The notes below the pieces were generated by a model. The model made no database searches. It was not told the DNA's origin and was given only the letters and a program-made list of their open reading frames with translations. Shown here piece by piece: positions 1 through 6,965 of a DNA stretch of 9,170 nt; within the stretch, counting starts at the first letter, position 1, and every line of letters starts with the position of its first letter. A program made the position numbers and the translations under genes. The stretch comes from an uncultured Atopobiaceae bacterium (GTDB taxonomy: Bacteria > Actinomycetota > Coriobacteriia > Coriobacteriales > Atopobiaceae), in assembly GCA_900770865.1 (NCBI GenBank), contig CAAGLU010000127.1, positions 1 to 9,170 of the forward strand. Reading direction: 5' to 3'.

Positions 1-818
1 GCGCGGTCAAACCACTCGTCGGGGTCCACGCCTTCGCCCGCGCGGCCAAAGAACTGCGCCGCGGCAGCATAGGTGGGCATCATGCCCAGGTAGTAGAGGT
101 CCTCGCCGGGAAGCGTCTGAACCCAATCCCAGATGGCCGAGAGCATCACCACGCCGGTGACCTTGACGGACCTCTCGCCCAAAAGCCTCATGAGCACGGC
201 ATTCCTAAAGGTGCCGTAGGACTCGCCGTAGAGGTAGATGGGGCTTGACCAGCGATGGTTCTTCTCGAGCCAGTCCATGATCACACGGGCAAAGGCGTCC
301 GCGTCGCCGTCGACCGAGAAGACCGTCGTGGGGTCGCAGTCGTCGGCCACCACGGACCAGCCGGTGCCCAGGGCGTCGAGAAACACGAGGTCAGAGTCCT
401 TGAGCAGCGTGTGGGGGTTGTCAGCCACCTTCGCGGAGGCCGCCAGGTGGTTGGTGCCGTCGGTCTCAACGCGGCGAGGCCCAATGCCGCCAAAGTTGAT
501 GGGCACCGACGCCGAGCCCGGGCCGCCGTTGTAGGCAAAGGTCACCGGACGGGCGGCGTTTGGCTGGCCCTCCGCGTCCACAGCCACGTAGGAGAGCGAG
601 AACATCTTGCCCTCAAGGCGTCCCGAGTCATCACGAACGTCAAGGTGAGCAGCAGTGGACACGTAGTCGATGGTCCTCTCGCCGTCTGTCCACGAGAGTC
701 GCGCGCTTGCCGGGTTGGGCACGCTCCTCACCACATTTGCGGGCACGCCCTCGTACGGGCGGCGCGGCGCCTCCGTGGCGGGCGCCGCCTGAGACGCCTG
801 CGTGTTCTCGTCTGCCAT
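1..818 (-). CDS. S10-family serine carboxypeptidase-like protein (C-terminus cut off by left window edge)
   Basis: Reading leftward from ATG at 818, the frame stays open for 272 codons to the window edge. The protein has the peptidase S10 (carboxypeptidase C/Y) signatures. YNGGPGSAS at residues 96-104 corresponds to the oxyanion-hole loop NGGPGSS. FLDALGTGWS at 147-155 corresponds to the family's VDxPxGTGFS. GESYGT at 198-203 carries the nucleophile Ser200, with Gly where the family usually has Ala (GESYAG). The Asp and His of the catalytic triad would lie in the missing C-terminal half. S10 enzymes remove C-terminal residues from peptides. The N-terminus (MADENTQASQ...) is polar and Ala/Pro/Glu-rich with no hydrophobic signal segment, so a cytoplasmic location is inferred. 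A purine-rich AAGGGAAGGGG stretch lies 5-15 nt before the ATG. The gene is divergent from kup. Family assignment is firm; substrate is unknown. Confidence 0.9.
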   Translation of the reverse strand, partial: MADENTQASQAAPATEAPRRPYEGVPANVVRSVPNPASARLSWTDGERTIDYVSTAAHLDVRDDSGRLEGKMFSLSYVAVDAEGQPNAARPVTFAYNGGPGSASVPINFGGIGPRRVETDGTNHLAASAKVADNPHTLLKDSDLVFLDALGTGWSVVADDCDPTTVFSVDGDADAFARVIMDWLEKNHRWSSPIYLYGESYGTFRNAVLMRLLGERSVKVTGVVMLSAIWDWVQTLPGEDLYYLGMMPTYAAAAQFFGRAGEGVDPDEWFDR

Positions 819-904
819 AAGAACCCCTTCCCTTGTAGAGCCTCGTCCAGTTGTACAAGATCACCCAGCCGAGAATAGCGACAACGTGCACCATTCTACT
901 CGCT

Positions 905-934
905 CCCCGCTGTCCCCCGCTCCCCGCCGGCCCC
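905..934 (-). other. Putative G-quadruplex motif in divergent intergenic region
   Basis: The plus strand has four C-runs of 4, 5, 4 and 4 bases (905-908, 914-918, 922-925, 931-934) separated by 5, 3 and 5 bases. The minus strand therefore reads G4-N5-G4-N3-G5-N5-G4, which meets the usual G3+N1-7 rule with every tract at least four G long. It lies about 90 bp upstream of the S10 peptidase start, on that gene's coding strand, and about 180 bp upstream of kup. Folding in vivo is inference. Confidence 0.5.
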
Positions 935-993
935 TGGCGAGACAGCACGATTTCCGCCGAGAGGAGCCGCAGGCAAACCCCGCCCCAACTGCA

Positions 994-999
994 TATACT
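994..999 (+). promoter_or_regulatory. Candidate -10 element for kup
   Basis: TATACT matches the sigma-70 -10 consensus at five of six positions, in an otherwise GC-rich stretch. No convincing -35 lies 16-18 bp upstream. Transcription from here would begin near 1006 and give a leader of about 100 nt before the preferred kup ATG at 1110. A second AT-rich stretch, TATATT at 1042-1047, is an alternative. Confidence 0.3.
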
Positions 1000-1109
1000 T
1001 GTCGGAAGAGTGAAGCGCTCACCTTTCTTTAAGGAGAGTGCTATATTTAACGATTTGTATTTGGAATAACCAGGGATTCGCAGGTAGAACCCACGGAAAT
1101 TGGAGCGTC

Positions 1110-3443
1110 ATGGTTACATCCAACGCACCGGCCGCAACCAAGCGAGCCAGGAAGCCCATTAAGAAGGGCGGCATTCCCCTCTCGGCAGGCATGGTACTCG
1201 TAACGCTGGGCGTCGTGTACGGCGACATCGGCACCAGCCCCATGTACACCCTCAAGGCCATCATGACCGGCAACGGCGGACTGGCCACCATGAGCGAGGA
1301 CGTGGTTCTCGGCGCGCTGTCGCTGCTCATCTGGACCATCACGCTCATCACCACGGTCAAGTACGTGCTGGTGGCCATGAAGGCCGACAACCACAACGAG
1401 GGCGGTATCTTCGCGCTGTACAGCCTCGTCAGGCGCTGCGGCAAGTGGCTCATCATCCCAGCCATGATCGGCGGCGCAGCCCTTCTCGCCGACGGCATCC
1501 TGACGCCTGCCGTAACGGTGACCACCGCCATCGAGGGCCTGCGCACCATCGACTTCTTCTACGGCATCATCGGAGACAACCAGGCCATCGTCGTTGGCAT
1601 CACCCTCGTGATTCTCTGCATCCTCTTTGCCATGCAGAAGGCCGGCACCTCCACCATCGGCAAGGCGTTTGGCCCGGTCATGACCGTGTGGTTCCTCTTC
1701 CTGGGCATCACCGGCCTCCTCAACGTGGGGCTCGACCTCAACGTCTTCCGCGCGCTCAACCCGCTGCGCGGCATCATGTTTCTCTTTAACCACAACCTCA
1801 ACGCCGCCGGCCTCATGGTGCTGGGCAACGTCTTTCTGTGCACCACCGGCGCCGAGGCCCTCTACTCCGACATGGGCCACGTGGGCAAGGCCAACATCTA
1901 CGTCTCCTGGCCGTTCGTGAAGCTTTGCCTCATCCTCAACTACCTGGGCCAGGGCGCCTGGATCATCGCCAACCACGGCAGCGTTGAGCTTGCCGCCATC
2001 ACGGACCTCAACCCGTTCTTCCAGATGCTGCCCGAGCAGTTCCGCGTCTTTGCCGTGCTTCTCTCCACCTTTGCGGCCATCATCGCGTCGCAGGCGCTCA
2101 TCACGGGCTCCTACTCCATCGTCTCCGAGGCAATTCGCCTTGACCTCATGCCCCACATGAAGATCAACTACCCCTCCGAGACGCGCGGCCAGATCTACAT
2201 CCCGCTGGTCAACAACATCATGTGGATTGGCTGCATGGGCGTGGTGCTGCTCTTCCAGAGCTCCGAGCACATGGAGGCAGCGTACGGCCTGGCCATCACC
2301 TGCACCATGCTCATGACCACGATCCTGCTGTTCACGTACCTCTCGCGCATTCGCCGCAAGCCCGCGGCAGCCGTCGTGTTCCTCGTCTTCTTTGGCGCCA
2401 TCGAGCTCATGTTCTTCTTCTCGAGCCTCACCAAGTTCTTCCACGGCGGCTACGTGACCGTGCTTCTTGCCACCGTGCTGTTCCTCGTGATGTACATCTG
2501 GCGCCGCGGAACGGCCATCGAGCGCACGCAGTCCGTCTACCTGCCGGTTCGCGAGTACCTCGACCAGCTCTTCGACCTCTCGCACGACGAGTCCTACCCG
2601 CTCCTTGCCGACAACCTGGTCTTCCTCACTAACGACTCTTCGCTCGACAAGCTCGACCGCGACATCCTCTACTCGATTCTGGACAAGCGCCCCAAGCGCG
2701 CGAGGGCGTACTACTTCCTCAACGTCCAGGTTACCGACGAGCCTTACACCCACGAGTACATGGTCAACACCTTTGACACCGACTTCGTGTTCAAGGTGCA
2801 GCTGCGCCTGGGCTTCCGCGTGAACCAGCGCGTGAACACCTACCTCTACCAGATCGTCGAGGATCTGGTGGAGCATAACCAGCTTGCTCCGCAGAACCAC
2901 AAGTACTCGATCTACCGCAAGCACAGCATCGTGGGCGACTTCCGCTTCTGCCTGATTCGCAAGGTCCTCTCGCCCGAGACGGACATCTCCGGGGCGGACT
3001 CGCGCACCATCGAGGCCAAGTACTTCATCCGCCGTCTGTGCGGCACGCCCATGCGCTGGTACGGCCTGGAGAACTCCTCGGTGATCTTTGAGTACGTGCC
3101 ACTGTTCGCCAAGGCCAAGCGCCAGCACAAGCTCACGCGCATCCCCATCGACGCCAATGCGGTGCTGGCGGCGGCGCCCAAGAAGGTCGATGCAAAGCCC
3201 GCCGAGAACAACGGCGACTCCGATGACGAGGACATCTTCTCTGCCTCCATGCACAACGAGCGCGAGGAGAATGCCAGCGACGCCGAGAAGACCCTGGTGG
3301 GCGGCGACACGGCAAGCTTCAAGCCGCTGCGCATCGACGAGGACGAGGAGGACGGCGAGGACTCCGAGGAGGAAGAGCTCGAGTACGCCGTCAAGGCCGC
3401 TGAGGCAAAGATTGGCGAGCAGGACCAAGGCGACAACAGGTAG
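1110..3443 (+). CDS. kup: KUP-family potassium uptake permease with acidic C-terminal tail
   Basis: Low-affinity K+/H+ symporter of the KUP/HAK/KT family in the cytoplasmic membrane. From ATG 1110 the protein is 777 aa. The family signature GVVYGDIGTSPMY lies at residues 34-46, followed by DNHNEGGIFAL (93-103), LLADGILTPAVTV (125-137), TTGAEALYSDMGHVG (245-259) and GSYSIVSEAIRLDLMP (333-348). About 12 hydrophobic segments run from about residue 25 to 464, then a cytoplasmic domain to about 680. Residues 695-777 form a hydrophilic tail with 13 Asp/Glu among the 16 residues 743-758. E. coli Kup is 622 aa, so this tail is extra. An in-frame GTG at 1038 would add 24 residues, but AAGGAGA directly abuts it with no spacing. 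ATG 1110 has only a close GGAG (1102-1105, 4-nt spacing) but gives a normal family N-terminus, so it is preferred. A terminator follows the stop. Confidence 0.95.
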   Translation: MVTSNAPAATKRARKPIKKGGIPLSAGMVLVTLGVVYGDIGTSPMYTLKAIMTGNGGLATMSEDVVLGALSLLIWTITLITTVKYVLVAMKADNHNEGGIFALYSLVRRCGKWLIIPAMIGGAALLADGILTPAVTVTTAIEGLRTIDFFYGIIGDNQAIVVGITLVILCILFAMQKAGTSTIGKAFGPVMTVWFLFLGITGLLNVGLDLNVFRALNPLRGIMFLFNHNLNAAGLMVLGNVFLCTTGAEALYSDMGHVGKANIYVSWPFVKLCLILNYLGQGAWIIANHGSVELAAITDLNPFFQMLPEQFRVFAVLLSTFAAIIASQALITGSYSIVSEAIRLDLMPHMKINYPSETRGQIYIPLVNNIMWIGCMGVVLLFQSSEHMEAAYGLAITCTMLMTTILLFTYLSRIRRKPAAAVVFLVFFGAIELMFFFSSLTKFFHGGYVTVLLATVLFLVMYIWRRGTAIERTQSVYLPVREYLDQLFDLSHDESYPLLADNLVFLTNDSSLDKLDRDILYSILDKRPKRARAYYFLNVQVTDEPYTHEYMVNTFDTDFVFKVQLRLGFRVNQRVNTYLYQIVEDLVEHNQLAPQNHKYSIYRKHSIVGDFRFCLIRKVLSPETDISGADSRTIEAKYFIRRLCGTPMRWYGLENSSVIFEYVPLFAKAKRQHKLTRIPIDANAVLAAAPKKVDAKPAENNGDSDDEDIFSASMHNEREENASDAEKTLVGGDTASFKPLRIDEDEEDGEDSEEEELEYAVKAAEAKIGEQDQGDNR

Positions 3444-3476
3444 CCTGCAGTCCTGTTGCCACATGCGAGAAAAACA

Positions 3477-3507
3477 CGGCTCCGGCGTCAATGCGACGCC
3501 GGAGCCG
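3477..3507 (+). terminator. Intrinsic terminator after kup (possibly bidirectional)
   Basis: A perfect 13-bp GC-rich stem pairs 3477-3489 with 3495-3507 around a 5-nt AATGC loop, starting 33 nt after the kup stop. On the plus strand it is followed by a short CAACTTTG. On the minus strand the downstream side reads GTGTTTTTCTC, so it could also stop antisense transcription. It separates kup from the gntR promoter region. Confidence 0.8.
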
Positions 3508-3602
3508 CAACTTTGTACGCCCCTACGGCACCCGCACGGGACCCGCTCCAGCCTTTGCCCATCAGCGCCGCTTTTCCTCGCCGGTTTTCTCCAACACCTG
3601 GG

Positions 3603-3610
3603 TAGATAAT
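3603..3610 (+). promoter_or_regulatory. Candidate -10 element for the GntR-type regulator
   Basis: TAGATAAT contains two overlapping -10-like hexamers, TAGATA (3603-3608) and GATAAT (3605-3610). No good -35 is visible; T-rich GGTTTT at 3583-3588 sits at a plausible distance. The element is only 3-5 nt from ATG 3614. If it is used, the mRNA would either be leaderless or start inside the first codons and use GTG 3653, which has GGAGG 5 nt upstream. Confidence 0.35.
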
Positions 3611-3613
3611 CTG

Positions 3614-4396
3614 ATGTCGCTACCACCAGACACCAGGCGCACGGAGGCGAGTGTGGAACTCGTTCGGACAAACCTCAGCGGAACCGCAAAGCAGCAGCTC
3701 ACGACCTATGTCATGTCCCTCTACCGCAAGGGCCAGACAAAGCTCCCGCCCGAGAACGACCTCGCCAAGCTCTTTGGCGTAAGCAGAATCACCATCCGTC
3801 GTGCGCTTGGAGAGCTCGAGCGAGAGGGTCTCATACTTCGCGAGCAGGGCCGCGGCACCTTCATCAACCCCGCCTCCGCCAGCATCAAAATCAACCTTGT
3901 CCCCGGCGAGGAGTTCACCAAGCTCATCACCGAGAGCGGGCACCAAGCAACCATCACGGTAGTAGACATCTCCACCAGGCCCGCCGTGCTGGACGAGGCG
4001 GAGCGCCTTGGCGTTGCGCCAGGTACCGAGCTCTGCTCAGTCGAGAAGCTCTACTTTGCGGATGGCACGCCAGCAATCATCAGCGTAGACAGGTTCCCCA
4101 CCTCGCTTGTCAAGAACCTCCCCACCGCAGAGTACCTCTCAGCCCACCCCATCTTCGACTTCCTCCGGGACGAGGCAGGCGTTGCCATCGTGCGAGACAA
4201 GATCGAGATCGAGTCCATCACGCACCTCAAGGCGTGCCAGCTTGCCAAGGCAGGAGCGCAGCTGTGCTGCGAGACGGCGCTTGCGTTCAACGGCATCAAC
4301 TACAACCGCGACAACGCGCCCGTGATGGTGGACACCGAAATCTACGACACAAGCATTGTTAAGTTCGAGCTTCTCCGCGTAAAGGACGTGTGCTAG
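3614..4396 (+). CDS. GntR/HutC-subfamily transcriptional regulator with UTRA domain
   Basis: A 260-aa one-component regulator. Residues about 28-84 form the GntR winged helix-turn-helix: LPPENDLAKLFGVSRITIRR is the recognition region, followed by ALGELEREGLILREQGRGTFI with the wing. Residues about 105-252 match the UTRA effector fold of HutC, FarR and YvoA regulators, including LCSVEKLYFADGTPA and FDFLRDEAGV. Such proteins release DNA on binding a small metabolite, often a sugar phosphate or amino-acid derivative; the ligand here is not readable. Two starts are possible. ATG 3614 has no Shine-Dalgarno and sits next to a -10-like TAGATAAT. GTG 3653 (residue 14) has GGAGG at 3643-3647 with 5-nt spacing and would give 247 aa. 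The frame is open back to 3491, but that part overlaps the kup terminator. It is isolated between kup and a convergent HAD gene, so targets cannot be inferred from context. Confidence 0.92.
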   Translation: MSLPPDTRRTEASVELVRTNLSGTAKQQLTTYVMSLYRKGQTKLPPENDLAKLFGVSRITIRRALGELEREGLILREQGRGTFINPASASIKINLVPGEEFTKLITESGHQATITVVDISTRPAVLDEAERLGVAPGTELCSVEKLYFADGTPAIISVDRFPTSLVKNLPTAEYLSAHPIFDFLRDEAGVAIVRDKIEIESITHLKACQLAKAGAQLCCETALAFNGINYNRDNAPVMVDTEIYDTSIVKFELLRVKDVC

Positions 4397-4493
4397 GGTC
4401 GGGCGCGCCCCCAGCACCGCGATGGCGCCCAAGCAGCGACTTTGTGCGCACTTGCTGCCAAAACGCACCTTCGGGCGCCGACAACCCTACCCC
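4397..4493. other. Convergent intergenic region with GC-rich inverted repeats
   Basis: This 97-nt gap lies between the stops of the GntR regulator and the HAD phosphatase. It holds a perfect 10-bp palindrome, GGGCGCGCCC (4401-4410), whose left half can instead pair with GCGCCC at 4425-4430. A weaker GCAGC/GCTGC pair lies at 4434-4438 and 4454-4458. On the minus strand a small imperfect hairpin near 4464-4480 is followed by TTTT. No hairpin with a good U-tract is present for either gene, so termination here is plausible but unproven. Confidence 0.3.
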
Positions 4494-5372
4494 CTACCCG
4501 AGAAGCGCCTCCAGGTACGTCGCAAAGCCGCTCTCGGCGTTGGTCGCCGTCACGTGGTCTGCCTCGGCGAGCAGCGCCTCGCACGCGTTGCCCACGGCCA
4601 CGCCGTCCCCCGCCGCGCGAATCATCTCCAGGTCGTTGGGCGAGTCCCCAAACGCCACGCTCTGCTCGCGCGCAATGCCCAGCCTGTCGCAGAGCCACGT
4701 CAGCGCGGAGCCCTTCGACGCCCACGCATCCACCACCTCGATGGCACTGCCGTAGGAGCCCGTGTGCCGCAGCGTGGAGTCCTGCTCCACGGCCGCACGC
4801 GCAGCGCTGGCAACCTCACGCGAGCCCTCAACAACGCCCCAGCACATGCCCACGCGCTCGACCGTGCGGGCGTCGCGAATCACCTGCTCAAGCGGCTTGT
4901 CAACCAGCGTGCGCGACGCCTGCATGTACGCGGTCTGCGCCGCAGGCAGCCCCAGCCGCTCGATGCGCTCCCAGCTGCGGCGGTCGGTAAGCACTCTGCC
5001 GTCGGCAAACACCTCGAAGGTCATGCGGTCGAGCAGCCCGCCCACGCGCGAGAGCAGTGCCAGCGCGCGCCGTGCGCCCAGGCTCTGGTCGAGAAGAACC
5101 CTCTCGGACGTGGCGTCAATCACCACGGAGCCATCCGAAGGCACGCCGAAGTGCGTCGCCGGGTGGCGGCGCACCTCGGGCGGAATCGCGTGCCATGCGC
5201 GCCCCGTGCAGGGCACAAACTCGATGCCCTCCTCGGCCAGGCGGTCGAGCATAGCCATGTTGCGCGGCAGCAGCGACTTGTCAGGCGCAAGAAAGGTGTC
5301 GTCCATGTCCGAGAAGACGATGCGCGGGCGCACGGGGGCGCCCTGCGCAACGGCGCAAGAGTTACTGTCCAT
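4494..5372 (-). CDS. Cof-type HAD-superfamily (IIB) hydrolase
   Basis: A 292-aa predicted cytosolic phosphatase. HAD motifs appear in order: motif I FSDMDDTF (20-27; nucleophile Asp22, acid/base Asp24), motif II Thr56 in PCTGR, motif III Lys220 in ASKGSAL, and motif IV GDSPNDLEM (242-250). Between motifs II and III lies the roughly 130-residue C2B cap of the Cof/YbjI-type phosphatases, including FGVPSDGSVV (75-84; families usually have NGA). Such enzymes dephosphorylate sugar phosphates, nucleotides or cofactors; the substrate cannot be deduced. The start at 5372 overlaps the end of the citrate synthase gene by 11 nt, suggesting coupled translation. No strong Shine-Dalgarno is visible, which supports coupling. 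The frame stays open upstream into citrate synthase, but that translation is low-complexity Arg/Ser/Thr shadow. Confidence 0.92.
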   Translation of the reverse strand: MDSNSCAVAQGAPVRPRIVFSDMDDTFLAPDKSLLPRNMAMLDRLAEEGIEFVPCTGRAWHAIPPEVRRHPATHFGVPSDGSVVIDATSERVLLDQSLGARRALALLSRVGGLLDRMTFEVFADGRVLTDRRSWERIERLGLPAAQTAYMQASRTLVDKPLEQVIRDARTVERVGMCWGVVEGSREVASAARAAVEQDSTLRHTGSYGSAIEVVDAWASKGSALTWLCDRLGIAREQSVAFGDSPNDLEMIRAAGDGVAVGNACEALLAEADHVTATNAESGFATYLEALLG

Positions 5373-6891
5373 CAGCCGCGTCAGCGTCCTTCTCGCCCGC
5401 GGCGTCCTTCTCGCCCGCGGCGGCAGCGTCGCGCTCCGCCAGCGGCACGTACTCGCGCATGTCGAAGACCGAGCGGTATGCCGGCCTGATGATGCGGCCC
5501 GCGCCATAGAGCTCCTCCATGCGGTGCGCCGCCCAGCCGGCAACACGCGCCATAGCAAAGATGGGCGTATAGAGGTCCTTGGGCACACCGAGCATGGAGT
5601 AGACAAAGCCCGTGTACATGTCGATGTTGGCGCAGATGGGCTTCTTGGTGCCCTTGACGTTGCGCATGACCTCGGGCCCCAGGCGCTCGATGCTCTCGAT
5701 GAGGTCGAGCTTGTCCTCGGCGCCCTTCTGGTGCGCCAGCTTGCGGGCGTAGCGCTTGACCAGCTGCGCACGGGGGTCAGAGAGCGTGTAGACGGCGTGA
5801 CCAAGGCCGTAGATGAGGCCGGTCTTGTCAAAGGCCTCGCCGCGGACAATCTTCTCGAGATAGCCCGCCACCTCGTCATCGTTGGTCCAGTCGGCCACGT
5901 GGGCACCAATGTCGTCGATCATCTGGCCAACCTTAAAGTTGGCGCCGCCGTGCTTGGGGCCCTTGAGGGAGCCCAGTGCCGCCGCGTAGGCAGAGTAGGC
6001 GTCGGTCCCCGAGGACGAGAGCACGCGCGTGGTGAAGGTGGAGTTGTTGCCGCCGCCGTGCTCCACGTGGAGCATGAGCATCACGTCGAGCATCATGGCC
6101 TCGTCGTGCGTAAAGCCCTCGTCGCCGCGAAGCACGTCGAGCACCGTCTCGGCCATCGAGAAGCCCTCGCGCGCGGGCGGCACCACCAGACGGTCCTCGT
6201 TCATGGCCGCCACGCTTGCGGCGTGCGCCACGGCTGCCGTGCGCGGCCAGCGGCCAAGCAGCGAGAGGGCCACGTCGATCTCATGCTCGGGCGAGGTGTC
6301 GTCCGGCGTGGGATCGAAGGCGTACAGCAGCAGCGTGGCGCGCTGCAGCACGTTCATGATCGAGTGGCTGTACGTGGTGCGGGGGAAGATCGAGAGGTAG
6401 CCGTCGGGCAGCTGCCTGCGCGAGTCGATGCGAGCGCGGAAATCGTCCAGCTCGGCGGTAGTGGGCAGGTGGCCAGTGATAACGAGATAGGCCACTTCCT
6501 CGTAGCCAAAGCGGTCCTCGCGCTGCGGGCCCGCCACCAGGTCCTCGATGTGGTATCCGCGCAGGATGAGGTCACCCTTGTCGGGCACGGCCACGCCATT
6601 CTCCTTGGTGTAGCCGTGGACGTTCGAGATGGTGGTGAGGCCCACGAGCACGCCGGAGCCGTCGGCATTGCGCAGGCCGCGCTTCACGTCGTAGCGGCTG
6701 TAGAGGTCGCCGTCTAGGACGTCGGCGTCCTTGTAGCCGTCATAGAGACCGTCGGAGACGGCGGGGCGCCCCAGGCCCTTGGAGGGCATGGGATAGGCGT
6801 CCGCCACGTGCGTCATGGCGGAGGTGTCGAGCGTCGAGAGGATGGGCCCAAAGACCTCGTTCCTGCTGCGGTTTGACTTGAAGATGGGCAT
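5362..6891 (-). CDS. gltA: Citrate synthase (citrate/2-methylcitrate synthase family)
   Basis: A 509-aa protein that condenses oxaloacetate with acetyl-CoA, the entry step of the TCA cycle or, in anaerobes, of 2-oxoglutarate and glutamate synthesis. Active-site regions are intact: LHVEHGGGNNS (274-284, substrate/catalytic His), LKGPKHGGAN (309-318, second catalytic His314), GLGHAVYTLSDPRA (362-375), and NIDMYTGF (422-429, catalytic Asp424). Compared with compact citrate synthases of about 370-430 aa, it has an N-terminal extension of about 70 residues and a short Ala/Asp/Glu/Lys tail (residues 488-509). The start is ATG 6891, with AGAAAGG about 9 nt upstream; that site is preceded by a hairpin. 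It lies 74 nt after the ACT-domain gene and overlaps the HAD gene. A 2-methylcitrate synthase role is not excluded, but no propionate genes are present. Confidence 0.95.
   Translation of the reverse strand: MPIFKSNRSRNEVFGPILSTLDTSAMTHVADAYPMPSKGLGRPAVSDGLYDGYKDADVLDGDLYSRYDVKRGLRNADGSGVLVGLTTISNVHGYTKENGVAVPDKGDLILRGYHIEDLVAGPQREDRFGYEEVAYLVITGHLPTTAELDDFRARIDSRRQLPDGYLSIFPRTTYSHSIMNVLQRATLLLYAFDPTPDDTSPEHEIDVALSLLGRWPRTAAVAHAASVAAMNEDRLVVPPAREGFSMAETVLDVLRGDEGFTHDEAMMLDVMLMLHVEHGGGNNSTFTTRVLSSSGTDAYSAYAAALGSLKGPKHGGANFKVGQMIDDIGAHVADWTNDDEVAGYLEKIVRGEAFDKTGLIYGLGHAVYTLSDPRAQLVKRYARKLAHQKGAEDKLDLIESIERLGPEVMRNVKGTKKPICANIDMYTGFVYSMLGVPKDLYTPIFAMARVAGWAAHRMEELYGAGRIIRPAYRSVFDMREYVPLAERDAAAAGEKDAAGEKDADAADGQ
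5384..5419. repeat. Perfect 18-bp tandem duplication in the citrate synthase tail
   Basis: GCGTCCTTCTCGCCCGCG occurs twice without a gap (5384-5401 and 5402-5419). Its length is a multiple of three, so in citrate synthase it adds a repeated six-residue AGEKDA unit near the C-terminus and keeps the frame. It lies 12-47 nt before the HAD start codon, inside that gene's translation initiation environment. Confidence 0.9.
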
Positions 6892-6909
6892 GGCCTAACA
6901 CCTTTCTCG

Positions 6910-6930
6910 CCGTCCCGCACCGCGAGACGG
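6910..6930 (-). promoter_or_regulatory. Leader hairpin just upstream of the citrate synthase ribosome binding site
   Basis: Minus-strand RNA can form a 9-bp stem, CCGTCTCGC with GCGGGACGG, around a 3-nt GGT loop. One pair is G-U in this RNA but would be C-A on the opposite strand, so the structure fits minus-strand transcription. The AGAAAGG Shine-Dalgarno (6901-6907) begins 2 nt after the hairpin. With no U-tract, it is not a standard terminator for the upstream ACT gene and may instead tune translation or protect an mRNA end. Confidence 0.4.
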
Positions 6931-6965
6931 ACGCGCCGAAGACCGTTAGCTTGCGCCGAGGAGAG

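Noticed and set aside
819..1109. c-di-AMP (ydaO-type) riboswitch upstream of kup
   Set aside because: K+ transporter genes are often controlled by this riboswitch, so it was looked for, but I could not find its conserved core; only a small hairpin and an orphan Shine-Dalgarno are present.
3491..3613. Longer N-terminus for the GntR regulator
   Set aside because: It would start inside the loop of the kup terminator hairpin and translates to Arg/Pro-rich sequence unlike GntR proteins.
1047..3671. 874-codon open frame on the minus strand across kup
   Set aside because: It is antisense to a clear KUP gene; its translation is a Val/Glu/Asp/His/Leu-rich mirror of GC-biased third positions and matches no family.
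4401..4410. GGGCGCGCCC palindrome as a regulatory operator
   Set aside because: It lies between the stops of convergent genes, where an operator is unlikely, and GC-only palindromes are expected by chance in such DNA.
5373..5909. Upstream extension of the HAD frame inside citrate synthase
   Set aside because: The added residues are low-complexity Arg/Ser/Thr and the HAD fold begins about 15 residues after ATG 5372.
4762..6717. 651-codon open frame on the plus strand across the HAD and citrate synthase genes
   Set aside because: Antisense to two genes with intact catalytic motifs; composition is typical of a high-GC shadow frame.
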